DNA from: Pyrus communis
Lineage: Eukaryota > Streptophyta > Magnoliopsida > Rosales > Rosaceae
Assembly (NCBI RefSeq): GCF_963583255.1
Contig: NC_084804.1
Coordinates: 28,461,061 to 28,525,060 of the forward strand
Reading direction: 5' to 3'
Length of the DNA: 64,000 nt
The translations under genes were made by a program, and so were the position numbers. Under the pieces are notes generated by a model. It ran no database searches. It worked only from the letters and a program-made list of their open reading frames with translations, and was not told the origin of the DNA. Of the stretch, positions 37,494 to 49,813 are shown piece after piece. Position 1 is the first letter of the stretch. Every line of letters starts with the position of its first letter.

Positions 37494-40400
37494 CTATGTT
37501 CGGACCTTTTCTTTCCCACTGTACTTCTCATCAGCAACATCACTAGGGAGATCCGGCCCCGAAGGAATCTTTCCTGTATAATCAGTTGTTGATGAATCGG
37601 ACCCCGCCATACTGGAGAACGAACAGAAATCGTAAGAATCCTAATCAAACAGAAGGAATCCCCTTCGTAACTAACGAAAAATCACACGCTCACCTTCTGT
37701 CAACAATGATCATGGAGCGAAGCTCGCAATTTGAAAAGCTGCAATGACATAAAAGAATAAGAGTGTTAGCCTGATAACTCGGAAAACAAATGCCTAACAA
37801 GTTTGTTAACTTTAGTACTATTGAAACATCTACTAAGCTTGTGATCCTTGTATAGAGTGCACTTACGGTTTGGACATTTCTTTTTTCATCGAAGGATGAC
37901 AATCATTTCCTAGTGCGTTTAGCGTGTGAGACAAGAACCCGTTATGAGTAACAATCGCTATTTCTTTCTCTTTCCTTGTCCACAACCTGTGAAGTGACAA
38001 GAAGAAGGCACCAAACCCGTATAAGTTTGATCATAAAAGAAAACGAATAATAAAAATGTATCGATCTTATGGAGGATGAGAGCATCAAAAGGGCTGATAA
38101 GCTTTAAAACTCGAAAGTTTATGAAACGACAAAAGATAGCAACACCAACGGAGCATGTGCTCCAGATGATAGCTTCTTGCTTCTGATGGTTACAAGATAA
38201 GCTACCAGTTCATGAATTCCAATCCCCTAGCTGCAACTTCCTCTGTCGTCTCCCTCACTTCGGCCTTCCACAATATATCCTCATCAGTTTCTATCTGTAA
38301 AAACTAAAGATATTAGCATATAACAATAAAAAAATTGAAAAATATTGTATAACAATCCAAATGTAAAGCCACCAAAAGATGAAAAGCACCATAAAGTAAC
38401 TTAAAACCACTAATTCCTCCCCCAGTAATTGTTAGCTATCCAACTACTTGCCAGCGAAAAATCAACCGCAGGAAATAGCAACTGATAGTCGCTGATGTTC
38501 CTCCTGTTATCACAGGGATGAACGCCCTGCAACCAGAAATTGACAACATAAAATTTAAAGCCTAGAGCATCAAATCAATAAAACATCAAGACTACGCACC
38601 AACGCTACTAAGGACCAAGTTCACGATGAGTTCTAACAATTTGTTATTTAACATACAGAAATAAACAAAGAGGTTTTTTTGACATCTCTTCTGATCAATT
38701 TGATCAGAAAATTCTGACATTATAAAATACTTGGCAAAGACAAGCCAAGTTAAGCGACGCTACACCACAACAATGTAACTATCAAGGGACAAATCAAATA
38801 ACCAAACTTGCCTAAGAAAACTTAGCTTTCTTCCATAGATATTGAAGATATACACTAGGTTAATAATGTTGAACAATTGAGGTTAAACTTGACCCACATT
38901 AAGTTGCATAGGATTCACTCACGTTCAGTTCAAATGAAAAATAAAATCAAAGAAGTCAAAATAATTTGGTTCTTAACTGACATACCAAATGTTCTCGACA
39001 AACCTCTACTGCAATGATTGGTGGGCAGTTGAGATTTGAAATTGATGGGCGTTCACTATTTCCTGCATTTGCCACCATTAGAGGCAGTACGTCCGTTCTA
39101 TCCTTGTAACCCTCGCCTCCAAATACTCCGACAGCCGTTTGCAGAGTCCTAATCAGTCAAACCAACTTTAATTACAGCTTAACAGAATCTAAAAATGGAA
39201 ATGTTTCTCCAGGGAGGAAGAATCTTCATGAACAGATTAAGCAAGTTCATCAATTGTAACTTGGCTATCACATTAACAACGAAATTTCCCGAAAAACCAA
39301 GCTTAATTACAAAGAAACAAGTGTAATATACTTCTTTTCTTTTCAGTATCTTGGAAGAAGAAGAAAATTTAAGATTTGGCTCAAATCCTATCATCTCTTC
39401 AACATAAAATAACAAAGAAAAGGTTCCGTTTGCGTAACCTCTACAACTCTAAGTACTAGTTATCATGTACTCTGTGAATTCCGAATCATAAATAAAACAA
39501 GTTATTTTCATACTTCTGTCATCTTGTAACTAGAACTCTGGGAGTTGCCATCACTGACTACCAGTATTCATGTCAGAAAGAATATAATACCCATGTCCAG
39601 GAATCATACAGCAAAAATTTCTCTGAAAAGAAATAGATATGTTAGACAACTCCGAAATTGTTTCTCTATGCTAACCAAAAACCTAATAAACAAAAAATCT
39701 CTTGACAGAAAATTACAGTTTAATTTCCAAATGACCCCCCAAATTACCATATTTTCAACTCCAAAAACATAGTGTTAAGACCAAGATTCTTGAATACAAG
39801 TACAACCCAACCTTTTTGTTTCATCTCTCCTCTCAAGCTCCTATATACACACAACTTAGTCCAACTAACCAGATTATGCCTTTACAGTTTTTCAATTTTT
39901 TTTTCCATGAGAAAGATTCACGAAATCGATCCTTTTCTACAGTTATTTGTTTGTTGCACTCAACCTTTCAAGCGGAAAATATTTCAACAAAATATAGAGA
40001 GATTAATAAAAAGCATTATCCATGAAAGAAAAAGACAGAGAGGTAGGCTAGATTCCAGAATTATGGCATAATTACCTTAGCAAAGGAGATGTAATGACTA
40101 ACTCAATCCTCTTGGAAAGCCCACATTCATGAACATGCTTACGCAAATTATCAACCTGCCACCACAGTAAGAAAACAATTCATAAATTATCTTTGATGAC
40201 AATGTCTTTTACTTGTAGAAGGAAAATATTCGTTACAGGCTTCGTAGTTCTCAAAGTTTTCGTAACATAGTATCTGTATAAGAAAAAGTTGTTGATTTTC
40301 TTCCCACCTGCTGCCAGCCTAATGGAGTAAGGCATGCATCAAAATATTCAGGTTTCATGTATGCTTCGTAGTTCTTAGCTCCCTCTACATTGTGGATTCC

Positions 40401-40621
40401 TTGTCCATGCCTCACCTGGATGAACAGATTTGTAAAATCATGTTTCGCGAGCAAAAACACAAGAACGAAGACAATCTTGAATGTCCCTCAAACCAAAGAA
40501 AAGTACAGCTTCAAAACAGCTACAAACTGTATGCAAATCCAAAATCAAAGTCGGTACCAACCAGGTGAAGAGTTTTGCATCGGTGCAGCGGAAACAAACT
40601 TGGACCAGAACCATTGTCCAT
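37494..40621 (-). CDS. Phosphoglycerate mutase-like protein (histidine phosphatase superfamily)
   Basis: Nine coding exons on the minus strand: 40621-40562, 40415-40308, 40155-40076, 39148-38986, 38526-38452, 38294-38206, 37986-37867, 37738-37694 and 37611-37494. They give 285 codons in continuous frame. The phosphate-pocket motif VRHGQG holds R22 and the phospho-acceptor H23. R83 lies in ITSPLLRT, and the second catalytic histidine H206 is in IAIVTHNGF. The product is close to the plant family represented by Arabidopsis At5g64460. Substrate and true mutase activity are not established for that group. Eight of the exon joints are ordinary or inferred GT-AG, but the fifth exon ends CTG followed by GCAAGT, so the intron 38451-38295 is GC-AG. 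A non-coding first exon probably lies at about 42340-42202, ending at a GTAAAC donor, which leaves a 1.6 kb leader intron. Confidence 0.93.
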
Positions 40622-40927
40622 ATCTGCAGCTTAACCAGTAAAAGTTACTTTAACATTAGAACAGAATGAGAGTACAATCAAAATGAGGACTTCAATCCAG
40701 TATTTTTGAAAATTATAGACATAAGTATACAGCCGCAGTTCAAGAATTTGAAGCTTGGCAATGATGAAAATAGCATGTTAAAGAAGAAATTCATGTGCAT
40801 CAGTACCTCTGGCCCATGAGAAGTCCAACCACAAAGTTAATAGATCTTACAATCAGCCATTACTACAGTATAAATTTTAGTAACACGGCATGTTACTGTT
40901 TCAAAATCTTCATCTGTTGTAGAACCC

Positions 40928-41320
40928 GATGAAGAAAGTTGAGGTACTTCTTATAAGCTCATGAAAGGTCCCTCCTCCCATCCAGGTGGGACTCATTCTC
41001 AACACGACAAGTCCCTCCTCCTATCAATGTGGGACTCATTCTCAACACGTCCCCTCATATGAAGCGAATTTTCGAGCCTAACAAGTGGACAACACAACAG
41101 GGTGACGTGGAGCACATGTGGCCGTTTAGCTTCACATGTGGGACAACCTGCTCTAATCATGGGACAACCTATTCTGATAGCATGAAGAAAGTTGAGGTTC
41201 CACCATAAAACCAATTGGCAATATGGGAAATAGCCCAACTTCTTATAAGCCCATGCAAGGTCCCTCCTCCCATCAATGTGGGACTCATTCTCAACAACAC
41301 CCAAATCTCCCAGAACCATC
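40928..41320 (-). mobile_element. LTR-type fragments in the leader intron of the PGM-like gene
   Basis: On the minus strand 'TGTTGAGAATGAGTCCCAC' occurs three times (ending near 41300, 41045 and 41000 on the plus strand), each followed by GGGAGGAGGGAC or a close match. A block ending in 'CTTATAAGAAGT...CTCAACTTTCTTCAT' occurs twice. Openings of this kind are common in LTRs of plant copia-type elements. Target duplications and complete ends were not found, so this is a rearranged solo-LTR remnant at best. Confidence 0.5.
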
Positions 41321-42201
41321 TCTTTTCAAATTTATCGTTTTTTTATAGTGAAGACTTCGGGGAAAAAATTGTAGTTACTAGGATGCATTCATGACTTGAC
41401 ATATTCTTCCTAGGAGTAAATTACCTACAACAGAAGCCTGTCACAGTACAAGCAGAGTCTATGGAAGCGAAGTGCTATACAACAGTGTATTGTTAAGAAT
41501 CAGTTATTAGCACCAACCAAAGTGCATTTTATCAGATATCATGATTCATGAACTAGTTCTGTACATTTTCAAGCATTGGGTGATATCACCATCCAAAGCG
41601 CAAACCATAAACTATCATCGGCAACTCAATCCACTGACAAACGCAGATGTTTATGCGAAAAACTTTGAAACTGTAATTTTGTCTGCCTCTATTATTGTGA
41701 TTGGGTTAAAAATAATTGAACATAAAACAAATGAGAATGGACCTCTGGAAGCAATAGCAATCCATGTCTCTCAGTTGCTTAAACACTCGTGGGCACTGGA
41801 TTTCAACCAGAAAAAAGAAAAAAGAAAGCAAATTTAAGAGTTTAACCCAGTTACTTAAAAAACAAAAAAGTGATCAGCATTCCCCAACGAGATGATCCAA
41901 AACCAAAATCATTCATGCAGTTTGATTGGAGCATTATAATACATAAAATGATAACACACTTGATGATGTAATTCTAATAAAGCCAGGATCTTACCACCAA
42001 ATTCACAAATCAAAGATACCAAACGACCATCTAAGATGCTATTATCCAAATCATATTATAAATCCAAAAATGCAGGAAGTAAGAAATCTGAGATATTAAA
42101 ACAAACCCATGTCGAAGAATTCACCAAAAATAAACTGCAAGTTAAGGAATTGTAAATATAAACTAAGAATATGAGCATAGTTTGGAGATGGAAGAGTTTA
42201 C

Positions 42202-42340
42202 CAGGGCAGGGACAGACACAGAATATACGCAAACTGCAAAGGGATGGTGATATCCGGGCGGTGGGGGAAGGGAGGAATGTTAAAGAGGAGGAGCTGTGAT
42301 GGTGATATATCTACTCCAAGTGAGAGACTGACTGACTGAC
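42202..42340 (-). other. Probable non-coding first exon of the PGM-like gene
   Basis: On the minus strand a CT-rich leader (CTCCTCCTCTTTAACATTCC..., CCCTTCCCCCACCGCCC) runs to CTGCCCTG, followed by GTAAAC at 42201. An acceptor CAG lies two bases before the ATG-bearing exon (exon start 40623). The upstream end is a guess. Confidence 0.5.
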
Positions 42341-42844
42341 CGTCTGGACCTCCCAATTTTTTGGTTTGACTTTTATGCATGTTTTCGTCTCTCGTGTAGA
42401 TTGTGTGGACCATAAAACTGGAGGCTATTGTTTTTTTTTCTTTTTTCTTTTTGTATTTACGACGAGGCTTTCCGAAACACAAAATTATTCTTATCTGCTT
42501 CATAAATCTTAAATTGGTCATTGCAGCTCCTGAAATTCAAATTTAGTCTCATTTTTCCTCATACCATTTAAGTTCGTAAACAAATCAAAATTGTAAACAT
42601 GGCATGAGGGAGTCCCACTTATGTTGTAGTTTTTAAATTTTTTGATCAAACATTCTTCTACTAATTATCAATGAAAAACTATGACTTTTCATTTCAATTT
42701 GCCAATTAATCACAAAACTCCTAAAATCTAGTAGATATGTCTTATAACATTTCTAAAAGAAATTCTCTCTCACATAGAAGTTTTTGAAATTCTAAAATCA
42801 CAACAAACACTATTAACATATAATCATGAAACATGATATATGCA

Positions 42845-43931
42845 TAGACCTGATATTCATGTCATGTTTATCATGTTCGTGTCGTTTTCGTGTTATACCT
42901 GATAGCTTAACCGATCATGTCGTGTAATACCTGTTAAAGTAAACGGGTAATATGATCCAATTCCAAAATCAACCCGTTAATATTATCAGGTAATATGATC
43001 TGACCCGTTATCTATTAAGAAAAATATATTTTAAATCAATAAAAATGAAAATGAAAAACATAATTTGACCCAAAAAAATGCAAAACATAATACTAAATTT
43101 CGGAGTGGACCCCTTCATGAAAGTTGTAAAGTTTGTCATTACTAGTGATTACATTTTTCACACTTCTGCAATAATTATTATTAATTTTGCACTCAAATAA
43201 AAACCACCGTTCATGAGATTTGGAGGGTTTTAAAAATCTAAATGACCATGTAACCATCATCTAAGTGTTGAGGATGCAATTATGAACGTTTATTATGCTT
43301 TCACATCTTTCAGACTTATACATTAATGATTATGAATTTTGTTTATTTTGAACTCCCTTAAAAATACCATTCATGAGAGTTTGTATGGTTTTAAAAATTC
43401 AAACGATCATATAACCATCCTCAAAGCATGGAGGATGCGACTACGAGCGTTTGCATATTTTTTCACATTTTTCGCACATGTAAATTAATTATTATAATTT
43501 TTTTAATGTGTTTGGTATTTTTAAATTACTTGATATTTTTATTTTTAATGTGTTTTATGATTTTTAATCTCAATCTTTGCCTATAATATCCTATAAAAAT
43601 AAATAAATAAATAAAACTTAAAATTTAAAATTTATATACAATTATAATTAATAAACAATATATACATATTCATTATATGTATTGTATTTTATAGTAAGTT
43701 TTTTTAGTAGTTTAAAAAACTAAAATCATCAAAATAACTTTTTTCTTATTGTATCGAAATAGGATACTCGTGTGTCACTCTCGTGTAAACCTGTTAAGGA
43801 TCCGTTATTAACAGGTTATTATTGTGTGACCCGATAATGATCTGGTTAGTTATCGTGTTGACCCGAAACCTGTTATTTTCGTGTTGTTTACGTGTCATGT
43901 TAATGGGTCGTGTAAGAAATTATCAGGTCTA
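42845..43931. mobile_element. hAT-like non-autonomous element with 8-bp duplication
   Basis: Ends TAGACCTGATA and TATCAGGTCTA are perfect 11-bp inverted repeats, and the 8-bp sequence TATATGCA flanks both (42837-42844, 43932-43939). TIR type and 8-bp duplication fit the hAT superfamily. The subterminal regions are rich in GTGTCGTTTTCGTGTT and ACCCGTTA motifs in both orientations. The middle holds diverged copies of a ~170-bp segment (TTCATGAGATTTGGAGGG..., CATTCATGAGAGTTTG...). No transposase remains in the 1087 bp. Confidence 0.8.
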
Positions 43932-44331
43932 TATATGCATGCACATATACATTAAATATAACATTATTGGTACATTATGTATCTTAACTTGGGTACGTTA
44001 TGTATCTTCACTTGGGTTCGTATTAGTATTTTAGTACACTAAAAGACAAATTGTGGTTCATTATGTATTTTTTTTATTTGATATATATCAAGCTACTTGT
44101 ACGTTTTATTATCCTAATTTTGATATGTACAAAGCTAATAGTACGGATGTGTAACCCTAAGAATGGATATAACTTTTTCATATATAAAGAAATGTTCGGT
44201 TTTTCTACATTTAAGTAGGTCTATAGAGACGCCTTTGCACAAATGCGCTCTTTTGAAAGCCAATCTCTGTGGCAAGAACCTTTCCTCAACCAAAAGCCTT
44301 CAATAAAGGCCACTTGAGAAGTCTTGTTGTT

Positions 44332-44485
44332 TTTGTTATTATTTTTTTATTTTTAACAAATGAGTATTATCTACAAGAGGGGTGAGCTTAGCCTCACGAT
44401 GAATTAACAATAATGTGGTTCAAACTCGTTTTTGGCGAGAATCAAACCTAAGACCTCTCTTACAAATGAAGAGTACTAAATGACT
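44332..44485 (-). mobile_element. SINE family A, reverse orientation
   Basis: T-rich tail at about 44332-44356, then the reversed body with 'GGCGAGAATCAAACCTAAGAC'. The flanks AGAAGTCTTGTTGTT (44317-44331) and AGAAGCCTTGTTGTT (44486-44500) form a 15-bp duplication with one mismatch. Confidence 0.78.
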
Positions 44486-44539
44486 AGAAGCCTTGTTGTT
44501 GTATCTTTTTTTTTTCACTTCTTCGTCTAAAAAATAGAA

Positions 44540-45616
44540 ACAAAGACAAGGGGTGGGAAAAAAAAATGGAATATTCCAATCCGAACCGAAAAAATACCAA
44601 ACCGAAACTTCCGAAAATTTCAGTACCCAATACCAAACCGATCTTGAACTTTCGGTATGAGAATCAGTCTCACATTATATTTATTTCGGTAATCTCGAAC
44701 CGAACCGAAATAAAAAAATATATTATTTAATTTTAAATATATATTTGGAATTGTAACAGCCGTCGAATTTGGTTGATGTTGAATACAAATCAAACCCTCA
44801 GAAACTCTGTCACTTTCTCTCTCCATCTCCTCACCACCCTCCTCGCCGATTTCTCTCTCCGTCTTTGAATCCGGCCACACCCATATCACACAAGTGACTC
44901 ACCTCTCTCTCGACTGACCTATCACCTCTCTAATCTTTCTTTCTCGACTTCTCATCCTTTAAACCCTCATTGTTTAGGAGCCTTCCTTCACGGCACAGAG
45001 GCAAAGCCACGGCCACCAGCACCGCTTACCTCTCTGATCTTTCTCTCTTGACTTTTTCATCCAAATTCTAGTGCACTGTGCACTGATTCTCCTCCAAATC
45101 AAGTAAATTTTGGAATTAATTTAGGGTTTGAATTCTAGATTAGGGTTTGTGAAAATTAGCACTTGGAACTGATATGGAGGTAGAAGATATGTAATGGCTG
45201 AACAATAGTATTAGAAATTTTAGTGTTTCTACCCTCTAAGCATGTTTTTCTCACGAATGGTTTTTGTTTTCATAAGAAATAAAGTAATTTCCATTGGTTG
45301 TTGCCTCGAACATTTACACTTCATTCTTATTGTCTTTCATTTTGAATTTGTCACAAATTTGCTAGACGTTAGAGCTCATAAATAATCATTCTACCGTTCT
45401 TATAGGCCTTAGCTTTAGCAAAGAAAGCGTTGTTGGTTGAATGTTTTTCTCAACTAGTTTCTGGGGTCTTTAACATTGCCTCTGAGGATTTGGAGGTAAG
45501 CATTTTGCATTGCTTTATTAGTGGTGTTGTTGTTTTCAACTTTTCATATGTTGGTTTAGAAAGAATATGCAATTTCCTAGTCTTCTATGTTATTATAATT
45601 GCTTTGGCACTAACAT
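44540..45616. other. Unassigned region, possible decayed gene leader
   Basis: At about 44780-45110 the sequence is CT-rich with CCCTCC and CTCTCTCTC runs like a 5' UTR, followed by AGGGTTTGAATTCTAGATTAGGG. A short frame at about 45405-45490 (ending VFNIASEDLE before GTAAGC) could be an exon, but I recognise no family and there is no linked coding sequence. The copia element inserted just downstream. Confidence 0.3.
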
Positions 45617-46617
45617 GATGATGTTGTATAACAGTGGATGTCCACTCAAATAATTAAATAATGGGCAAGTTGCCCTTCCATTGTCTGCTGAAGCTTGCTT
45701 CATACGACTCCTGCTTTCTATATAAATACAACACCCCACACAACACAAATGAGATAGATAGAAGCCATAAGGCTCACAGAAGAGGAAGAGAGAAAAGAAA
45801 AGAAGAGCAAGAGAGATATGAATGAGAGGAGAAGAAGAGAGGGGATAATAGAGAAAGTTATTTTGTACTCTTATTATTCTAAATTATAATGGAAGCATCA
45901 CTGCTGCTTCGAGAACGTACTTCAATCACACTGACTGTAGAGGAATCTCGTAAATTTTGTGTCTTATTTCTTTTATTCCACTGCACATATCATCGATTTT
46001 ACAACACATTATCAGCACGAGAAGCTCGTGTCAGTGGAAAACACAACTTCCTGCGCCACCTACGACGGCTCCTTTTTCAAATCCCCAATCAAGTGGGAGG
46101 CCATGAGGCTTCTTATGTTCAATCTCTGTTCAATGGCTTCGGTGCATCACTGCATGGAGCTACTAATTCTCAGTCTCCAAATTTTCACCACCCTCAGGAA
46201 GGTCAGCTGCAAGCGTAGAACTACGGAGGTGTAAGGGCAGCGATGAACCAAGCTCCAAGTCAAGGTTCTGAGCATGATTAGATTGGGTGGTGCAGCTGTT
46301 GTTGTTGATATGTCCTCTGAGGACACCACGAAACGAGGAAGGCGAGATTGATGAGAAACAAAGAAAGTGCTCAACTTTCTAAGCGGAGGAAGAAGAAGTA
46401 TTATGTGGAGGAGATGGAGGATAAGGCAAAAGCAATGAGACCTTTTGAAAACATAAAATAAATAAAAGTTGGTGCTTTGGCACCATGTGAAAAAAAAAAA
46501 AAAAAAGGTATAAAGCAAAGGAATTGTGCAACATGTGAGAAAAGGTTTTGAAACTTGGTGCCGACAGAAAAAAAAATTTAATTAACATATAAAAAGGACA
46601 AAAGGAAGTGAAAAAAA

Positions 46618-46967
46618 TAATAATAAAAGGTTCTGATACTTTTTATGTGAATGGTGTTGGTTTAAAACACTTTCACAAGTTCTATTTACTTTAAAGCAAT
46701 TTATTTATCATGGACGGTTTTACCGCCTACTGCTTTAAGTTTTGATTTATGTGAATAGTGCTAAATTAAAGCTCTTGTCACAAGCTTTATAATAATAATA
46801 AAAGGTTCTGATACTTTTTATGTGAATGGTGTTGGTTTAAAACACTTTCACAAGTTCTATTTACTTTAAAGCAATTTATTTATCATGGACGGTTTTACCG
46901 CCTACTGCTTTAAGTTTTGATTTATGTGAATAGTGCTAAATTAAAGCTCTTGTCACAAGCTTTATTT
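46618..46967 (+). repeat. Two tandem ~175-bp copies inside the copia element
   Basis: AATAATAAAAGGTTCTGATAC through CACAAGCTTTAT occurs at 46618-46792 and again at 46793-46967, nearly identical. A more diverged third partial copy (GCAATTTATTTACTATGG) follows to about 47035. Confidence 0.85.
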
Positions 46968-47299
46968 ACTTAAATGCAATTTATTTACTATGGCTGAAAT
47001 TACCGTCTATTGCTTTAATTTATTTATTGTACTTATCTTTTGATACGATGAGTATATATATGACCCGAAGTTCCTTGATCAAATCAAAACCTGCAGTTTC
47101 TTGATCCTCATCATATAAAAATGATTGGACCTGAAGTTCCATCATACAAAAAGATCGGGCATGAAGTCCCTTGATCCTCAAGATCAGGACATGAAATTCC
47201 TTGATGAGTACAGTAAGTTTGAAGTGCACAGTGCCGCAACTTAATTGTAATAAAAGCCATAAGAGTCTCAGTTTACAGACTATTAAATAAGGACTAGAA

Positions 47300-47720
47300 G
47301 TTCTTTATATCCATACTCAAAATGGTTTAGCAGAAATATTTATTAAGCGGATGAATTTGATTATCCGCGCTCTGCTCATGAACATGAAATTGCCAAGTTT
47401 CTACATAGAGACATGTCATTTTACATGATGTAATATTAATTCGATTGAGACCTGTTGCCAACCATCAATATTTCTCAGTACAACTCGTGTTTGGGCACTA
47501 GCCAAACATTACACATTTACGAGTTTTTGGTTGTATTATCTTTGTACCTATTGCACTGCCACAACGTACTGAAGTGAGGCATCATCGCGAATTGGGCATT
47601 GACGTTGGACACCATCTATCATTCAATATTTGGAACCGTTAACTGATGATATGTTTACCGCGTGGTTTGCAAATTGTCATTTTGATAAAAACAATTTTCC
47701 CGCCGTTAGGGGGAGAAAAT
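47300..47720 (+). pseudogene. Copia integrase remnant
   Basis: HTQNGLAE (47312-47335), which contains the integrase catalytic glutamate, is followed by a recognisable but frameshifted continuation up to FDKNNFPAV and a GGGGGAGAA-like stretch at about 47708. Several stops and frameshifts interrupt it. It lies within the copia element and is non-functional. Confidence 0.75.
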
Positions 47721-49813
47721 AACTTCATTCTAGAAGAACGATGAGAAAATATCATTCCAGAAGAATGATGAGAAAAGACCATTCCAGAAGAACGTGTCTT
47801 ATTTTGATTCAAGAAGCGATCGATGAGAAAATGAAGTAAGAATAATTGAATGATACCACGAAAGTGATGAAATCACATATACTTGCTGCAAATATGCCTA
47901 CAAGAATTGATGTTCCTGTTGGACAAAATAATGATGCAGTAAATGACACTACTGAACTATTGCATCATTATTTTGTCCTTCGAAATGAACATTTTGAGTC
48001 TCAGAAGTGCAAGAAGGGGAAAATTTTTACAGGCATCAACTTTCTGAGCATACTCTTGAACACAATTGATGTCTGTATAAAAGAAAAGGCAACAGAGCCA
48101 CTTGTTCAGAGATCAAAGAGGCATCGCTCTTCGAATTTCAAAAGCCAGATTTTCCTGAATAAAGTTCGTTGACATTTTTTAGAAGCAATCTCAGCTTTTC
48201 GGATATCGCGTGCAACTTTGTCAAAGATCTCTGACAAAGTTAAAAACGCGTAAATCTTACTGTTCTAATTACACCACAGTTGCTGACAAGAGTAAATTCA
48301 TAGCACCACTACTTACTATTGAAAAGTCTCTATATATGTCGACCTTTGTTCTCCATAACAAGGCAGACTTGCAAGAATACCTAACTCTTCCTCATCTCCG
48401 AGAATGCATCTTCAACAAAGCATCTCGAAATACCCAGTTTTCTTCCTCTTCGAGAATACCTCTTCAAAACCAATCACACCAGAGCAAGATTATCTCATAT
48501 CATCAAGGACGAGAGTAAGAGTATCTCATATCATGCAATCTCCCTGTCCTTTCCTTTGTCCTTGTTCTTACCTGCAAAGATAAAGATAAAGAAAGCAATA
48601 TGTCGGAACTTCCACTCAAACTTTCGGTAAGGAACCAACTGCTTGGAACCTTTCATGATTGCTTACCTAGAATTGCTTTCGAGTACTCTTCTTCAGCTGT
48701 TCATGGAGCTGGGTCTCAAGTCATCAAGACTGCAGAATAATTGGCCCGTTGTTGGCTCTTTACACTAAAGCTGCCACGCATGGATGAGTTACCAAGAAGT
48801 GAATGGCCATTCAATGCAAGGTTTGTATTCCACTCCTGCATCAGTGAACAAATACTACAAGAGAATATGACACACATGCATAGGGGAAAACCAGGGAAAA
48901 TACCACTTCTACAAGGGGAATAGATAAGGCAAGTGAAAACGATACATTGAAGCATATGGAGACAAGCGCAACAAACACGTGCTGATTCATCCCCGAGAAA
49001 GTCGAAGATCACTTGCCACATGAAGCTCCTTATGGTCCAACTTCATTCAAGATAGAGCCTAGATGACCCTTGAAGAAATCACAAGTCCGATTCAAGATCA
49101 AGTGTCCATCACCCTTGAATCAAATTTAGCTCCAAATAAAAGTAGTAAATTCAGATCTTTGGAGGAAGTCTAGCAGAAGGCCCTCCAACCCAGTTCAAGA
49201 ACAAGCATGTGGAAAGTTAACAACAAGTAAAACACCTCTTTTGGCAACTCTTCTCGCTAAGAGACTAAAGCAAAATGATCAACTATCAGCCTAAATGATT
49301 TGAAATCAGGGGGAGATACTCATCAGGGGGAGCATCCACAAACAGATCAAGATTTTAACGAGTCACCGGAAGACTTGTGGCCATTCAAGGGGGAATGTTG
49401 TATAACAGTGGATGTCCATTCAAATAATTAAATAATGGGCAAGTTGCCCTTCCACTGTCTGCTGAAGCTTGCTTCATACGACTCCTGCTTTCTATATAAA
49501 TACAACACCCCACATAACACAAATGAGATAGATAGAAGCCACAAGTCTCACAGAAGAGGAAGAGAGAAAAGCAAAAAAAAGAGGAAAAGAGATGAATGAG
49601 AGGAGAAGAAGAGGAAGACAGAAAAAAGAGGAAGATGAGATGGGATAATAGAGAGAGAGTTATTTTGAACTCTTATTATTCTAAATTATAATGGAAGCAC
49701 CACTACTGCTTTGATGACGTACTCTAGTCACGCTGACTGTAGAGAAACCTCATAAATTTTGTGTCTTATTTCTTTTGTTCTACTGCACACAGCATCGATT
49801 TTACAACAGATGA

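Larger units (their letters stand above)
45622..49808 (+). mobile_element. Ty1/copia-like LTR retrotransposon, both LTRs present, coding region degenerate
   Basis: The left LTR (45622-46006) and right LTR (49396-49808) share TGTTGTATAACAGTGGATG openings and CGATTTTACAACA ends. GATGA flanks the whole element (45617-45621 and 49809-49813), proving a single insertion event. A polypurine tract AAGGGGGAA precedes the right LTR (49387-49395). After the left LTR comes ATTATCAGCACGAG, the likely primer-binding region, though it does not match the usual initiator-Met PBS. Only scraps of pol survive, chiefly integrase. At 4.2 kb the element is too short and too broken for autonomy. The LTRs differ in length (385 and 413 bp) and at several bases, so it is not very recent. 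Confidence 0.92.

Noticed and set aside
46147..46518. Minus-strand 123-codon frame in the copia element
   Set aside because: Opposite to the element, low complexity, no similarity.
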